Source: Granulosicoccus sp045106195
GTDB lineage: Bacteria > Pseudomonadota > Gammaproteobacteria > Granulosicoccales > Granulosicoccaceae
Assembly (NCBI GenBank): GCA_045106195.1
Contig: JBGCEH010000005.1
Location: forward strand, 62,001-126,000
DNA length: 64,000 bases
Direction of reading: 5' to 3'
The notes below the pieces were generated by a model. The model was not told the DNA's origin and did not search any database. It was given only the letters and a program-made list of their open reading frames with translations. Positions 52,282 through 61,997 of this stretch are shown here, in pieces (position 1 is the stretch's first letter; every line of letters begins with the position of its first letter). Made by a program: the position numbers and the translations under genes.

Positions 52282-52905
52282 ATGAAGCTGTATTACGCCC
52301 CCGCCTCGCCGTTCGTCCGAAAAGTCCATGCCTCGATTATCGAATTAGGACTACAGGATCAGGTAACACTACAGTTTACCCCTGTACTGCCGGGCAAACC
52401 TAACGAGGCTTACGCAAAAGCCCACAATCCTTCGGGAAAGATTCCTGCGCTGCAAACCGACACTGGTGACGTACTGTTCGATTCCACTATTATTTGCGAG
52501 TATCTGGACAGTCTCAGTGATTGCGTACGATTACTCCCGACTAGTATTAGTGAACGCTACCTTACGCTAACCCGACAATCTCTGGCACACGGTATTTGCG
52601 AATCGGCCGTTGTCATTCGTTATGAGACATTCCTGCGCCCCGAAGCCATGCAGTGGGATGTCTGGATCAAGGATCAGTGGAGTAAGATTGACCGCTCCCT
52701 AAGCTGGTTTAACGCTAACCCAAAGCTCTGGCAAGGTGATATTGATCTTGCACAGATCACACTGGGATGCGCATTGGGCTATCTTGATTTCAGATCCTCG
52801 GAATATGACTGGCGCGGGCGCTATCCAGAACTCGGGCCGTGGTTTGAGATGTTTGTGACACGCGAGTCGTTCGAGTTGACTCGACCCGACGCTGAGCCTG
52901 TATAA
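52282..52905 (+). CDS. Glutathione S-transferase family protein
   Basis: The 207-residue protein has the thioredoxin-like N-terminal domain with YYAPASPFVRKVHASIIELG, where Ser/Tyr near the start could activate glutathione, then NPSGKIPALQTDTGDVLFDS (cis-proline and the SxS-like DS glutathione site), ICEYLD and an all-helical C-terminal domain. The ATG at 52282 (MKLYYAPASPF) is chosen. The substrate is unknown. It stands between msrA and a lipoprotein gene with no clear partners. Confidence 0.88.
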   Translation: MKLYYAPASPFVRKVHASIIELGLQDQVTLQFTPVLPGKPNEAYAKAHNPSGKIPALQTDTGDVLFDSTIICEYLDSLSDCVRLLPTSISERYLTLTRQSLAHGICESAVVIRYETFLRPEAMQWDVWIKDQWSKIDRSLSWFNANPKLWQGDIDLAQITLGCALGYLDFRSSEYDWRGRYPELGPWFEMFVTRESFELTRPDAEPV

Positions 52906-52947
52906 AGCGTCAACGCGGGGCTATTCGTCAAGTTCTGTTAACAACTC

Positions 52948-53721
52948 TCAGTCTTCGTTTTTCCTCAAAATATCAATGGCCACGCCCATGGCACGGTCTA
53001 TCTCCGGGGAAATCCCGGAGGTGGAAATAACACCCTGCTCAACCGCTGGCAGAATCGACTCATAATAAAGCTTGAATTCCCTCTGATTGGCTTCTCTGAA
53101 TCTTGCGGTAGCAACGGGCACGTCACCAGTCTCACCAGCTGATGCAAGAAAAGGTGTAACAGTCACGTTCACCGTTCCGTCAGGCGTCTGCACCAGTTGC
53201 ATTGCCACTAGTTCACCAGTGTCACATTCTGTACTGAGACCCGAACAGAACTCATAGTTACCTGAAGCCGTACCATTGGTGATTTCGGAGAACAGGAAAT
53301 AATCAAGGCTACCTTCAGAGCTGCCACTAGTATCAACGCTGACACACAAGTAAGGCGTCTCCGGCCGATCTATAGCAACGCACGCCGTATTACCACCATC
53401 AACATCGCTAGCAACAAGGCCTGGAACCCCGCTATCCGATAATATAAAGTTGTCGGATGTGTATACAACCGTGTCCGAGAACATGTTAGCGTCAGGGTTG
53501 GTCAAAAACAGGTAACTGAAGTTGACCGTTCCCAGCAAAGGTCTTAACGGGGCAAACGTATCATCGCCAGCCATGACCGCGCCAGAACTGCTAGAACCGG
53601 AGCCGCCGACCAGACTTTCCACACCGCCAGAAAAAGTAAACGGGGCGTCGCCTCCACCACCTCCGCAACCGGTCAAAAACAGCAGACCCATACACAGTCC
53701 TTTTGTCGCCAATAATTTCAT
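52948..53721 (-). CDS. Putative lipoprotein, Gly-rich, unknown family
   Basis: The 257-residue protein starts MKLLATKGLCMGLLFLTGC, with lipidation expected at Cys19 of LTGC, followed by a Gly/Ser-rich linker (about residues 19-55) and then a soluble domain of about 190 residues. That domain is beta-strand-like (VNFSYLFLTNPD, NFILSDSGVPGL, YLCVSVDTSGSS) with two or three cysteines that may form disulfides. I recognise no family. The start ATG is at 53719-53721; 33 codons upstream in the same frame are non-homologous. It stands alone with a small gap on each side. Confidence 0.7.
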   Translation of the reverse strand: MKLLATKGLCMGLLFLTGCGGGGGDAPFTFSGGVESLVGGSGSSSSGAVMAGDDTFAPLRPLLGTVNFSYLFLTNPDANMFSDTVVYTSDNFILSDSGVPGLVASDVDGGNTACVAIDRPETPYLCVSVDTSGSSEGSLDYFLFSEITNGTASGNYEFCSGLSTECDTGELVAMQLVQTPDGTVNVTVTPFLASAGETGDVPVATARFREANQREFKLYYESILPAVEQGVISTSGISPEIDRAMGVAIDILRKNED

Positions 53722-53974
53722 TGGAAGTTCTCCATTTGTAATGCTGATTAACATGCTCAAACTAGATGAATGGGCATAAAATCCTAAACTGGCAGATCCA
53801 ATATAGGCAATCATATCCACCCTGTAAACCGGTATTAATACACCATTAAAGATGCAACGTAGCTGAAATATGTCAAAGATCGAGCATATTTAGCCAGTCG
53901 TATGGGATATATCGTGCTCTTGAATGAGAGGCACGATCGAATGGATACACATGACCACATCGCAGGTCAGTCAT

Positions 53975-54961
53975 TCATCGATCTCGAGGTTCACCCTCAG
54001 GCGGACGTACAATCAACGTTTCAATCTCCAGCATGACGTTATCGGGCAACGGACCGTATTCAATGGCACCGGCATTTTCAATAGCTTGCTCAGGCGTACG
54101 TGCTCCAGGAACAGGGATATTGATATCTGATTTGGCCAGCAGCCAACCCAGAGCACCCTGTACCAGTGTACGACCATCACACATCAACAACTCGCGCAAA
54201 ATTGCAAGCCGTGCCAAATAATCTTCCGAAGGCCGCCCATCCCTGAAGTACTCCATCCACGGAGCACCTGATCCACGAATATCGTCCGCGGACATGACAG
54301 TGTCGGGGCCATATTTTCCAGTTAATACTCCCATGGCCAACGGAGATCGAATAAACGCTGTGAGACCGTTCTCTTTGGCAGTTGACTGGATCGTAGGCAC
54401 ATCCATAAGGATATTCATTCCGTGCTCAATGAATTTAAATGACTCTCTACCAGCCATGTGTTGCACACTCGCAGGGTAGTCAGTACTCCAGCCTATCGCG
54501 GCAACCTTGCCGGCAGTCACGGCCTTCTCCATTGCATCAAACATTGCGTCTGCCTTATCAACAGCCAGTGAATTCAGATGCAATAGCAACACATCTATAC
54601 GCTCTCTCTGCAATCGAGCAAGGCTTGCCTCGATAGCCGCGGAAACCTTGTCAGGATCGGTATCTTCACCAACAACCTGGCGGGTCTTCTCTTCAATTCC
54701 TACACCCAGTTTGGTAACGACAACCACATCATGCCTTCCTTTTAAGGCCTGCCCCAAAAGTCGTTCAGAATGTCCCGCTCCATAGGCAGGTGCAGTGTCA
54801 AACACCTGCACGCCCGCATCCAGCGCAGCCTGCAGGCATCTCTCTGATTGATCATCATTCGTATTGGTATACGCCCATGATTCATCACCCGAGCAAAAGG
54901 GACCACCAATCGCCCAGCAACCCATGCCAACACAGGCAACGTCGTTATTCAATAATTTCAC
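53975..54961 (-). CDS. Aldo/keto reductase family oxidoreductase
   Basis: A 328-residue NADPH-dependent reductase. It has the family signatures VFDTAPAYGAGHSERLLGQAL (catalytic Asp and Tyr), VVVTKLGVGIEEK (Lys), DVLLLHLN (His), and the C-terminal NADP site IPVPGARTPEQAIENAGA. The start is a GTG (54959-54961); a GAGAG lies eight bases upstream. Its substrate is unknown. It is divergent from the LysR gene, with about 95 bases between the starts, suggesting that LysR controls it. Confidence 0.9.
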   Translation of the reverse strand: MKLLNNDVACVGMGCWAIGGPFCSGDESWAYTNTNDDQSERCLQAALDAGVQVFDTAPAYGAGHSERLLGQALKGRHDVVVVTKLGVGIEEKTRQVVGEDTDPDKVSAAIEASLARLQRERIDVLLLHLNSLAVDKADAMFDAMEKAVTAGKVAAIGWSTDYPASVQHMAGRESFKFIEHGMNILMDVPTIQSTAKENGLTAFIRSPLAMGVLTGKYGPDTVMSADDIRGSGAPWMEYFRDGRPSEDYLARLAILRELLMCDGRTLVQGALGWLLAKSDINIPVPGARTPEQAIENAGAIEYGPLPDNVMLEIETLIVRPPEGEPRDR

Positions 54962-55056
54962 TGTCTAAGCTCTCTTTACGGAAACGGATAGTGTGGGCAG
55001 GCACTATGAGTTTTTTCAACTTGAATTGGAACAATCAAAAATGTAATGATAATTTC

Positions 55057-55902
55057 ATGAATGAAACAAATCTCAACTGGCAGGATCTGCATCTTTTCCT
55101 CAACGTTGCTCGCGCCAATGGACTTTCAGGCGCTGCTGAGAAAACCGGAAAAAGTGCTCCGACGCTTAGCAGGCGTATGCTTGCCCTGGAATCCTGTACA
55201 GGAAAGGAGCTGTTTGTGCGTCATTCGCATGGCTATGACCTCACCGAAGAGGGGGCAAACCTGCTTGAACTGGCCGAGAAACTCGACGCCCTGGTTGCGC
55301 CATTGGAAAACAATCCGCAGAACCAGGGCGGCAAGCTGGTAAAGATCTCAGCAGGTAGCTGGATGACAAAAGCGCTGTGCCACAATCTGCATCGCATACT
55401 TGAAGACCATGATCAAATTCGCTTGCGGTTCATCTCCTCAGAGCAACGGCTGGATATCAAACACCGAGAAGCGGTGATCGGTATCCGCAACCATCGTCCG
55501 GAGAACCCTGACTTTGCAATACGTAAGATAGGCCGGGTGAGGTTTGCTGCTTATGCAACCAAACCATCGGTCAGCCATTGGATCTGGGTTGATGCATCCA
55601 CACCCTCGTCACAATGGCTGGCCAATCAGTCTTTTGCACGCGCCCGGGTTGAGGTCACATCACCGAACAATGCACTGGACCTGGCACTGGAAGGTGCAGG
55701 CAGAATCTTATTGCCTACGTTCATAGGCGATAAACAGTTTCAACTGAAACGCGTGTCCGGCACCATCCCAGCGCTGTCGCATGATCAATGGCTTGTCGTG
55801 CATCAAGAGGAAAGACATCATCCGGATGTCAGATTGATCATAGACAGAATCTTTCGTATCGCAAAGAAACTCCATGCAAGAAAGCAGACAATTGCACATT
55901 GA
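55057..55902 (+). CDS. LysR-family transcriptional regulator
   Basis: The 281-residue protein starts at ATG 55057 (MNETNLNWQDLHLFLNVAR) and has the LysR helix-turn-helix SGAAEKTGKSAPTLSRRMLALESCTGKELFVR (residues about 20-55). The remaining ~200 residues are an effector-binding domain. It is divergent from the aldo/keto reductase gene and ends 57 bases before an EEP-fold enzyme gene, so either or both may be targets; LysR proteins usually bind the divergent promoter. The effector is unknown. Confidence 0.88.
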   Translation: MNETNLNWQDLHLFLNVARANGLSGAAEKTGKSAPTLSRRMLALESCTGKELFVRHSHGYDLTEEGANLLELAEKLDALVAPLENNPQNQGGKLVKISAGSWMTKALCHNLHRILEDHDQIRLRFISSEQRLDIKHREAVIGIRNHRPENPDFAIRKIGRVRFAAYATKPSVSHWIWVDASTPSSQWLANQSFARARVEVTSPNNALDLALEGAGRILLPTFIGDKQFQLKRVSGTIPALSHDQWLVVHQEERHHPDVRLIIDRIFRIAKKLHARKQTIAH

Positions 55903-55959
55903 TTTGTGCGTACACTTTGTATCAGACGACTCCCAAGAGAACACATGTGAGAAAATCCC

Positions 55960-56787
55960 ATGGATATCCTTAGCTGGAACATTCAGGCCGCCAAAGGCGT
56001 CGATGACGTCGTCAGTGTCGAGCGCATTACACACGATATAAAACAGCTTGGTGATGCCGATGTCATATGCCTGCAAGAGGTGCTTGTGACTACCGATAAT
56101 GATCAGGTAGAGCAACTGTGCCAGTACTTTCCACAACATAGGCCGGTTTTTGGAGCAGCAATTGACAGGCTCGATACCGTAGGACGTCTGCAATTTGGCA
56201 ATCTTATCCTCTGTCGCCTGCCCTTGCTGCAAATCGTACTTCACAAGCTACCACAACCTGCGGAGCCGCTGGTAAAGCATATGCCGAGGCAGGCCATCGA
56301 GATCATTGTGGATTACGAGCAAACCCCACTTCGAGTAGTAACCACACACCTTGACTATTTTTCTGCACAGCAGCGTTCAGCCCAGATCGCCTATCTGGCA
56401 GCACATCACGAGGAATGTGTTGCGCGCCACCAGCAACCATCACCTGACGGTGGGGATGCACAATTCAAGTCATTACCAGAGACCAGTATGAGTATCTATT
56501 GCGGTGACTTCAACATGCCTGTCGACTCGCAGGACTACCATGCCATGCAGGCAAGCCCGAACACGGAAACTGACCATACATTGATAGACTGTTGGACGAA
56601 GCTCAATGGCTCCAGGCCACATTCACCCACCTGCGGCATTTATGATCATAAGCAATGGCAGGAGGGCCCTCATTGCCGCGACTTTTTTTTCGCTTCAAGG
56701 CAGATAGCGCCTCGAGTCACGGACATTGAGGTAGACACCCATACAGCAGCCTCTGACCATCAACCCTTGAAAATCACACTGAAATGA
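55960..56787 (+). CDS. Endonuclease/exonuclease/phosphatase (EEP) family protein
   Basis: The 275-residue protein starts MDILSWNIQAAKGVDD and has the EEP metal and catalytic residues: Asn in SWNIQ, Glu in ICLQEV, the histidine of VVTTHLDYFS, GDFNMPVDSQ and the closing SDHQPL. Such proteins can be nucleases, phospholipases or phosphatases of sugar or lipid phosphates. Lacking a signal peptide, it should act in the cytoplasm. It is convergent with the Ugp-like ABC operon, and its neighbour operon begins with a HAD hydrolase, so a role in processing a phosphorylated nutrient is a possible inference. Confidence 0.8.
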   Translation: MDILSWNIQAAKGVDDVVSVERITHDIKQLGDADVICLQEVLVTTDNDQVEQLCQYFPQHRPVFGAAIDRLDTVGRLQFGNLILCRLPLLQIVLHKLPQPAEPLVKHMPRQAIEIIVDYEQTPLRVVTTHLDYFSAQQRSAQIAYLAAHHEECVARHQQPSPDGGDAQFKSLPETSMSIYCGDFNMPVDSQDYHAMQASPNTETDHTLIDCWTKLNGSRPHSPTCGIYDHKQWQEGPHCRDFFFASRQIAPRVTDIEVDTHTAASDHQPLKITLK

Positions 56788-56824
56788 TCAACGGCATTGT
56801 CTGGAGTGAACCCAGTAAAAAAAA

Positions 56825-57664
56825 CTATTTGATACCCGCACGCATGAAACTCTGGACAAACTGACGTTGAAACAAAAGAAACGCTATTAACAGTGGCCCT
56901 GAGGTCATCAGCGTAGCAGCATTTATGACTGACCATTCAAGACCTGCATCAATAGCGGAGAAAACACTCAAGCCAACCGTTACGGGCCGGGTCTCCACCG
57001 AGTTCGTGATGATCAACGGCCACAGAAAGTTGTTCCAGTGATGGCTGACCGATACAAGACCATAGGCAAGATACGTTGGCTTGGCCAAGGGGATATACAC
57101 TCGCCATAAGAGCCCGAAAAAAGACGACCCCTCGACGCGTGCTGCTTCATCCAACTCCTTGGGTATTGACATGAACGTCTGGCGCAGCAAAAAAATCCCA
57201 AACCCCGAAGCCATATAAGGCAAGCCTATGGCCACGATGGTATCCACCAGTCCCAACCATCGGATCGTCTTGTAGTTCTCCACTATCAGGATGTCAGGCA
57301 TCACCAGAAGTTGCAGCAGTACGAGAGTAAATAGAATGTTCCGCCCCGGAAACCTGAACCGGGAGAATGCAAACGCCGCCAGCGTGCACAACACCAGCTG
57401 AGCAACCAGGATCAGAGTGACAAGCATGAACGTGTTGAGAAAATATCGGGCAAATGGTGCCGCCACCCAGGCTTTCTGGAAATTTTCGAATGTCAGAGGC
57501 GCTGTTAATACGAAGCGTGTTTCAAACTCTGCCGGATGAAATGCTGTCCATATCGCATACAGGAGCGGCAATGCCCACAGGCACGCCAGAAACCACATGG
57601 CAAACGTATTGAGCAGCGTATCGAATGAAGGCCAGTTATGTTGGCGTGCTACAACGGCGCTCAT
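56825..57664 (-). CDS. ABC sugar-type importer permease (MalG/UgpE family)
   Basis: The 279-residue membrane protein has about six transmembrane helices and the conserved EAA loop ELDEAARVEGSSFFGLLWRV(Y) that docks the ATPase, in the SIPKELDEAARVEG context. The N-terminal segment shows the WxxxPLLYAIWTAFHPAEF pattern of the CUT1 family. It overlaps the upstream permease gene by four bases and ends the operon. Confidence 0.93.
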   Translation of the reverse strand: MSAVVARQHNWPSFDTLLNTFAMWFLACLWALPLLYAIWTAFHPAEFETRFVLTAPLTFENFQKAWVAAPFARYFLNTFMLVTLILVAQLVLCTLAAFAFSRFRFPGRNILFTLVLLQLLVMPDILIVENYKTIRWLGLVDTIVAIGLPYMASGFGIFLLRQTFMSIPKELDEAARVEGSSFFGLLWRVYIPLAKPTYLAYGLVSVSHHWNNFLWPLIITNSVETRPVTVGLSVFSAIDAGLEWSVINAATLMTSGPLLIAFLLFQRQFVQSFMRAGIK

Positions 57665-58539
57665 TGGTAATGCACTTTGCGATCAAACAGAAAGAACTGA
57701 CCGATAGCGAGTATTGAAAGTAGCAATAGCATCACTACCGTCAAAGTCGCTGCATATCCGGTCTGCCAGTATTTGAAGGCCGTTTCATAAATGTAAAACA
57801 GCAATAGGCTGCTCGCATTATCCGGCCCACCATCAGTCATGACAAAGATGTGATCGATTAACCTGAATGAATTGATAACCGCATTGATGGACACAAACAG
57901 CGTCGTTGGCATTAGCAACGGGAAGAGCACTTTACGGAAAAAATAGAAACTGCCAGCACCCTCGATTGATGCCGCCTCTCGCAATACCGGCGGTATGGAC
58001 TGTAAGGCCGCCAGATAGAAAATCATGAAAAACCCAGCCTCTTTCCAGATAGCGACGACAATCATTGCCGACAATGCCGTATCAGGACTACCCAGAAGAT
58101 TGATGGCAGGAAGACCAAAAAGGCCCGAACGCAACTGATCAATAAGACCGAAGCCAGGCGTATAGAAAAACAGCCAGATATTGGCAACGGCGATCAAAGG
58201 TAATACGGTTGGTGCAAAGAATGCGACTCGTGACAATGTGCGTCCGTTCAGACGACTGTTAACCCACAAGGCCATTATCAGTGCCAGGCCAATGGAGATC
58301 GGGATAGTCCCCAGAGCGAACCAGAAGTTGTTGACCAACACCTTCCAGAACACCGGATCGTGGATCAGTGTCTGGTAGTTCTCCAGACCAATGAACTCAG
58401 CCGGCCGGCGGCCTCTCGGTGTGGAAAAAAAACTGCTGACGATAGTCTTGACTGCCGGAAAATGCGTGAAGGTAAACAGAAACAACAAGGCCGGACTTAA
58501 AAAAAGCCAGCCGTATACCCACTCACGCCTGTGTATCAT
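57661..58539 (-). CDS. ABC sugar-type importer permease (MalF/UgpA family)
   Basis: The 292-residue membrane protein has about six helices and the EAA loop IPPVLREAASIEGAGSFYFF near residue 180. Its start RREWVYGWLFLSPALLFLFTF is typical of UgpA-type CUT1 permeases. It overlaps the UgpE-like gene and is about 145 bases after the binding-protein gene, a gap without a clear hairpin. Confidence 0.93.
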   Translation of the reverse strand: MIHRREWVYGWLFLSPALLFLFTFTHFPAVKTIVSSFFSTPRGRRPAEFIGLENYQTLIHDPVFWKVLVNNFWFALGTIPISIGLALIMALWVNSRLNGRTLSRVAFFAPTVLPLIAVANIWLFFYTPGFGLIDQLRSGLFGLPAINLLGSPDTALSAMIVVAIWKEAGFFMIFYLAALQSIPPVLREAASIEGAGSFYFFRKVLFPLLMPTTLFVSINAVINSFRLIDHIFVMTDGGPDNASSLLLFYIYETAFKYWQTGYAATLTVVMLLLLSILAIGQFFLFDRKVHYQ

Positions 58540-58684
58540 TTGAAAAGTAACTCAATATAAACCACCAGTGGCAGTCCAGATATACGCGCTGAAGCAGCAT
58601 TGCACCCGAACGGAATCGTAAGGGTGGAATACAGGCATACACACTGACTTGTCACTGGTGACATCATTGTTGAGAAACTACCAT

Positions 58685-59971
58685 TCAACGGTAGGCTTTA
58701 AGAATTGCCTCAGCCTGCTGCTGGGCTTCTGCCAGTGCATCGGCGGGTGACTTACTACCAGTAATCGCTGAGGCTAGCGCATCGTTGAAGATACCCGTAA
58801 CTCGCTGGTTCTCATAGGTGGAGAGCTCAGCTACGGCAAATTCCAGTTGATCACGGGCAACCAATGCAGGTGGAAAGTCCTTGGCATAGGCTTGCATAGC
58901 AGCTGTCTCCCACGCTGCCGGGCTGGGCGCGACATAGCCTGTGGCAATAGACCACTTCGCTGCCTGATCAGGTGCTGTTATCCATTTGACGAAATCGAAG
59001 GCTGCTTGCTTTTGTTCGTCTGACGATTCGCGAAAAATATAGAAATTGCCGCCACCGGTGGGTGCACCAAAACGTTCTTTGGCAGGTAGAAGGCCGACCC
59101 CAAAATCAAACGGGGCATTCTCCCGAACGTTAGTCAGGTTACCTGTGGATGTCCACATCATCGCTGTTTGCCCTTCAAAAAAGGCTTTCGGTGTGGCACC
59201 CCATTCAACAATACCCGGTGCCATGACTTCGTGCTCCGTACTCAACGCTACCAGATACTCCAGCGCCTCAACCACCTTGGGATCATCAAAATTGGTCTGG
59301 TTGCCGTCAGCATTGGCAAGGATGGCATCGTTCTGTGTTGTCAGCCCTTGAAAGAGCCAGTAAGGAAAACCGGACGACGGAATTCGAACACCCCAGCGTG
59401 TCACATTGCCATTATCGTCCTTGGTAACCAGCTTCTTGCCCATTTCGACAGTCTCTTCCCATGTGGCGGGAGGCATCTCTGGGTCGAGGCCGGCTTCTGC
59501 AAAGGCTTCCTTGTTCCAGTACAAGACAGGCGTTGAACGCTGAAACGGAATACCGTAGGTTTTGCCACCGGTTTGGCTGTTCGCCATAAACGCAGGATAG
59601 AAGGACTCCAGCCAGGCTTTGTCTTCCGGGGTTTGTACCAACTCGTCAAACGGCATGATGACGTCTTCATCGATCAGGGTGAACATGTCCACTGACAAGA
59701 TGACTGACAATTGAGGTGGTTTGCCACCTCGGGATGCAGTAAGCGCTTTGGTCACAGTATCTGTATAGGAACCTGAATAGACGGCATCAATGTTAACGCC
59801 TTCATTGGCAGCAACGTATTCGTCAGTCAGTGCCTGAATTGTATCCGCCGCCTTGCCGCCAACGGCCACCGGAAAATAAAATTCCAGATCGACTGCCAAT
59901 GCCGATGTGGCCATACCCATCAGCAACGTTGCTGCTGATAGTTTTAGTGAAAATTTCTGATGATGCTTCAT
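58685..59971 (-). CDS. ABC importer solute-binding protein (UgpB-like)
   Basis: The 428-residue protein has a signal peptide (residues 1-26, ending SALAVDLEFYFP) and the group 1 solute-binding fold. UgpB-like features include EFYFPVAVGGKAADTIQALT near the N-terminus, the YTDTVTKALTASRGGKPPQL segment and GGGNFYIFRESSDEQKQAAF, where the GGGxF loop contacts ligand in the family. UgpB binds glycerol-3-phosphate or glycerophosphodiesters; related proteins bind other sugars, so the ligand remains open. It follows the ATPase by 26 bases. Confidence 0.9.
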   Translation of the reverse strand: MKHHQKFSLKLSAATLLMGMATSALAVDLEFYFPVAVGGKAADTIQALTDEYVAANEGVNIDAVYSGSYTDTVTKALTASRGGKPPQLSVILSVDMFTLIDEDVIMPFDELVQTPEDKAWLESFYPAFMANSQTGGKTYGIPFQRSTPVLYWNKEAFAEAGLDPEMPPATWEETVEMGKKLVTKDDNGNVTRWGVRIPSSGFPYWLFQGLTTQNDAILANADGNQTNFDDPKVVEALEYLVALSTEHEVMAPGIVEWGATPKAFFEGQTAMMWTSTGNLTNVRENAPFDFGVGLLPAKERFGAPTGGGNFYIFRESSDEQKQAAFDFVKWITAPDQAAKWSIATGYVAPSPAAWETAAMQAYAKDFPPALVARDQLEFAVAELSTYENQRVTGIFNDALASAITGSKSPADALAEAQQQAEAILKAYR

Positions 59972-59997
59972 GTTTTCCTCTCCAGTACTGTTTTTGG

Positions 59998-61065
59998 TTA
60001 TAGCTGAGTAGTGACCGGTCCAAACCCTTCTGGCAGACCAGCTAACCGGGCACCTCTTTCATTGTCGAAGAAGTGCATTTGATCTGTATTCCAGATCAGT
60101 CTTACGTCGGAATGCGGCTGTACATTCGCATGGCCTTCTATGCGGGCCAATAGCTTTGATTGACCGATACGACAGTCAAGCAGTACGTCAGCACCAAGGT
60201 ATTCAACATGTTCTACCTTTGCTTTGATGCCCATTGCCTCTGACAAGCGAACGTGCTCAGGCCTGACCCCGACAGTGATATCAGGTGCTACCACTCCCAG
60301 GTCCTCGGCGGCGACCAGATTCATTGGTGGTGTTCCAATAAAGCCTGCAACAAAGGCGGTGGCCGGTTTCTCATAGATTTCTCGTGGACTACCGCATTGT
60401 TCAATCCGCCCTTTTTTCATCAGTACCACCTGATCGGCCATGGTGATAGCCTCTGCCTGATCATGGGTGACATACACCATCGAGAACCCGATAGCTTGCT
60501 GCAGATCACGAATTTCAGTACGCATCGTGTTGCGCAGTTTTGCATCCAGATTAGACAATGGCTCATCCATCAGACACACAGGTTTTTCTGCAATGATGGC
60601 TCTGCCCAGCGCTACGCGTTGTTGCTGCCCTCCCGAGAGCTGTGAAGGCCTGCGATCTAGATAATCGGTTAGACCCAGAAGCTCAGCGGTCCGCAAGAGA
60701 CGTTTTTTCTGCTCGGCTTTGGGCGTGCGCCTTACGCGCAAACCGAAAAGTATGTTGTCCGCAACTGTGATGTGCGGAAACAAGGCATAGGACTGAAACA
60801 CCATAGCGATATCACGCTTCGCCGGGGGCAGTTGATTAACGATTCGATCACCAATCAGCACCTCACCCTGATCTGCAGCTTCCAGCCCCGCGATGATTCT
60901 CAGGGAAGTTGACTTGCCACACCCTGAGGGGCCGAGAAGTACCGTAAACGAGCCCGGTTCCACCTCAAGTTCAACGCGGTCTACGGCAGGCTCACCATCC
61001 CAGAATTTAGATACTTGCCTGAGGCTTATTGCCTGACCGTTGTTGTGCGAATCTGTCATGCGCAT
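59998..61065 (-). CDS. ABC importer ATP-binding protein (UgpC/MalK family)
   Basis: The 355-residue ATPase has Walker A LGPSGCGKSTSLR, signature LSGGQQQRVALGRAI, Walker B CLMDEPLSNLDAKLR and the switch histidine in VTHDQAEAITMAD. The C-terminal ~110 residues form the MalK/UgpC-type regulatory TOBE domain (GVRPEHVRLSEAMG). Start at 61065, or at a second ATG two codons later. It lies 22 bases after the HAD hydrolase gene and leads the transport genes. Confidence 0.93.
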   Translation of the reverse strand: MRMTDSHNNGQAISLRQVSKFWDGEPAVDRVELEVEPGSFTVLLGPSGCGKSTSLRIIAGLEAADQGEVLIGDRIVNQLPPAKRDIAMVFQSYALFPHITVADNILFGLRVRRTPKAEQKKRLLRTAELLGLTDYLDRRPSQLSGGQQQRVALGRAIIAEKPVCLMDEPLSNLDAKLRNTMRTEIRDLQQAIGFSMVYVTHDQAEAITMADQVVLMKKGRIEQCGSPREIYEKPATAFVAGFIGTPPMNLVAAEDLGVVAPDITVGVRPEHVRLSEAMGIKAKVEHVEYLGADVLLDCRIGQSKLLARIEGHANVQPHSDVRLIWNTDQMHFFDNERGARLAGLPEGFGPVTTQL

Positions 61066-61087
61066 GACTATGACATACCCCTGTCCA

Positions 61088-61843
61088 TCAGTGGTCGAAA
61101 TCCTTGATGGAAACTATGCCATCCAACAAGCGTACCTCTCTCATGGAATGGTCAGTATCAAGATGCACACAGATGGCTTCAGAAAAAACCGTGCGGTAGG
61201 CATTGATATGGGATGGTTCGTTGTCAAACGCTGCCGCGATACTACCCGATGCCGATAACGCTCTAAGTTCATCAAGCTTGTAACGATCATCGGAGTCATC
61301 GGCACTTGGTTTCATGATGAGTTTGACTTCACCTTTTTCAGGATGCGGAAAACCCAGTGATGCAAGCGATGACGTGGTCCCGTCGCGCATCGTTTCATCT
61401 CGACCGGTGAGATAATTGACCACACCACCCGATCTCTGAACAGCATTGACAAACCTGACCGCACCCGCAATCTCCGTATCGTATCGACAATACTCGCTAC
61501 TGAAAAAACGCACGGCCCAGAAATCCAGATAGTCGTCCAGTAGCCGGTCAGCGTCAGCTTCCGGCAACCCCATCAGCACCATACTGTCGCGCGCACTCCA
61601 TGTCGGAAAGTGCTCTTTTGAGGCCTGCGACAACAACGGTATATCATGAACATCAGCGAATTCGCGCATAATGATGACATTTCGCATGCGATTGTCCAGC
61701 AAGGTTGAATCAAGATCAAAAAACAGGCGCTGTCCCTTGCAATCCTTGATGATGTTGTGCAATAACGCCGATGCCAGCTTTTGCGTAAGTGGAGTAGCTC
61801 CCGTAACAGGATCAGGCGCAAGGCCACGATGTTCGACAGACAT
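61088..61843 (-). CDS. HAD-superfamily hydrolase, first gene of the Ugp-like operon
   Basis: The 251-residue protein has HAD motif I FFDLDSTLLDN (nucleophile Asp and acid Asp), motif II threonine in VNYLTGRDE, a lysine in KLIMKPSADDSDDRYKLDEL (motif III) and a motif IV-like AAFDNEPSHINAY. A helical cap lies between motifs I and II. HAD enzymes of this size are usually phosphatases. Because it heads an operon with a phosphate-ester-like ABC importer, it may dephosphorylate the imported compound or a product of it; this is inference. No signal peptide is present. Confidence 0.8.
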   Translation of the reverse strand: MSVEHRGLAPDPVTGATPLTQKLASALLHNIIKDCKGQRLFFDLDSTLLDNRMRNVIIMREFADVHDIPLLSQASKEHFPTWSARDSMVLMGLPEADADRLLDDYLDFWAVRFFSSEYCRYDTEIAGAVRFVNAVQRSGGVVNYLTGRDETMRDGTTSSLASLGFPHPEKGEVKLIMKPSADDSDDRYKLDELRALSASGSIAAAFDNEPSHINAYRTVFSEAICVHLDTDHSMREVRLLDGIVSIKDFDH

Positions 61844-61997
61844 ATGAAATGGGTTGCAGGCGATTTGGAGACGCTGACATTACATCAGACGACCACCACG
61901 ATTCAACTCTACTCACCCTTCAGCTGTATCGGCGACCATACAGATTGCGCCCGGTGCTCTTTGCGTCTTGCCTTGCAAATTCTCTTGAAACCTCAGC

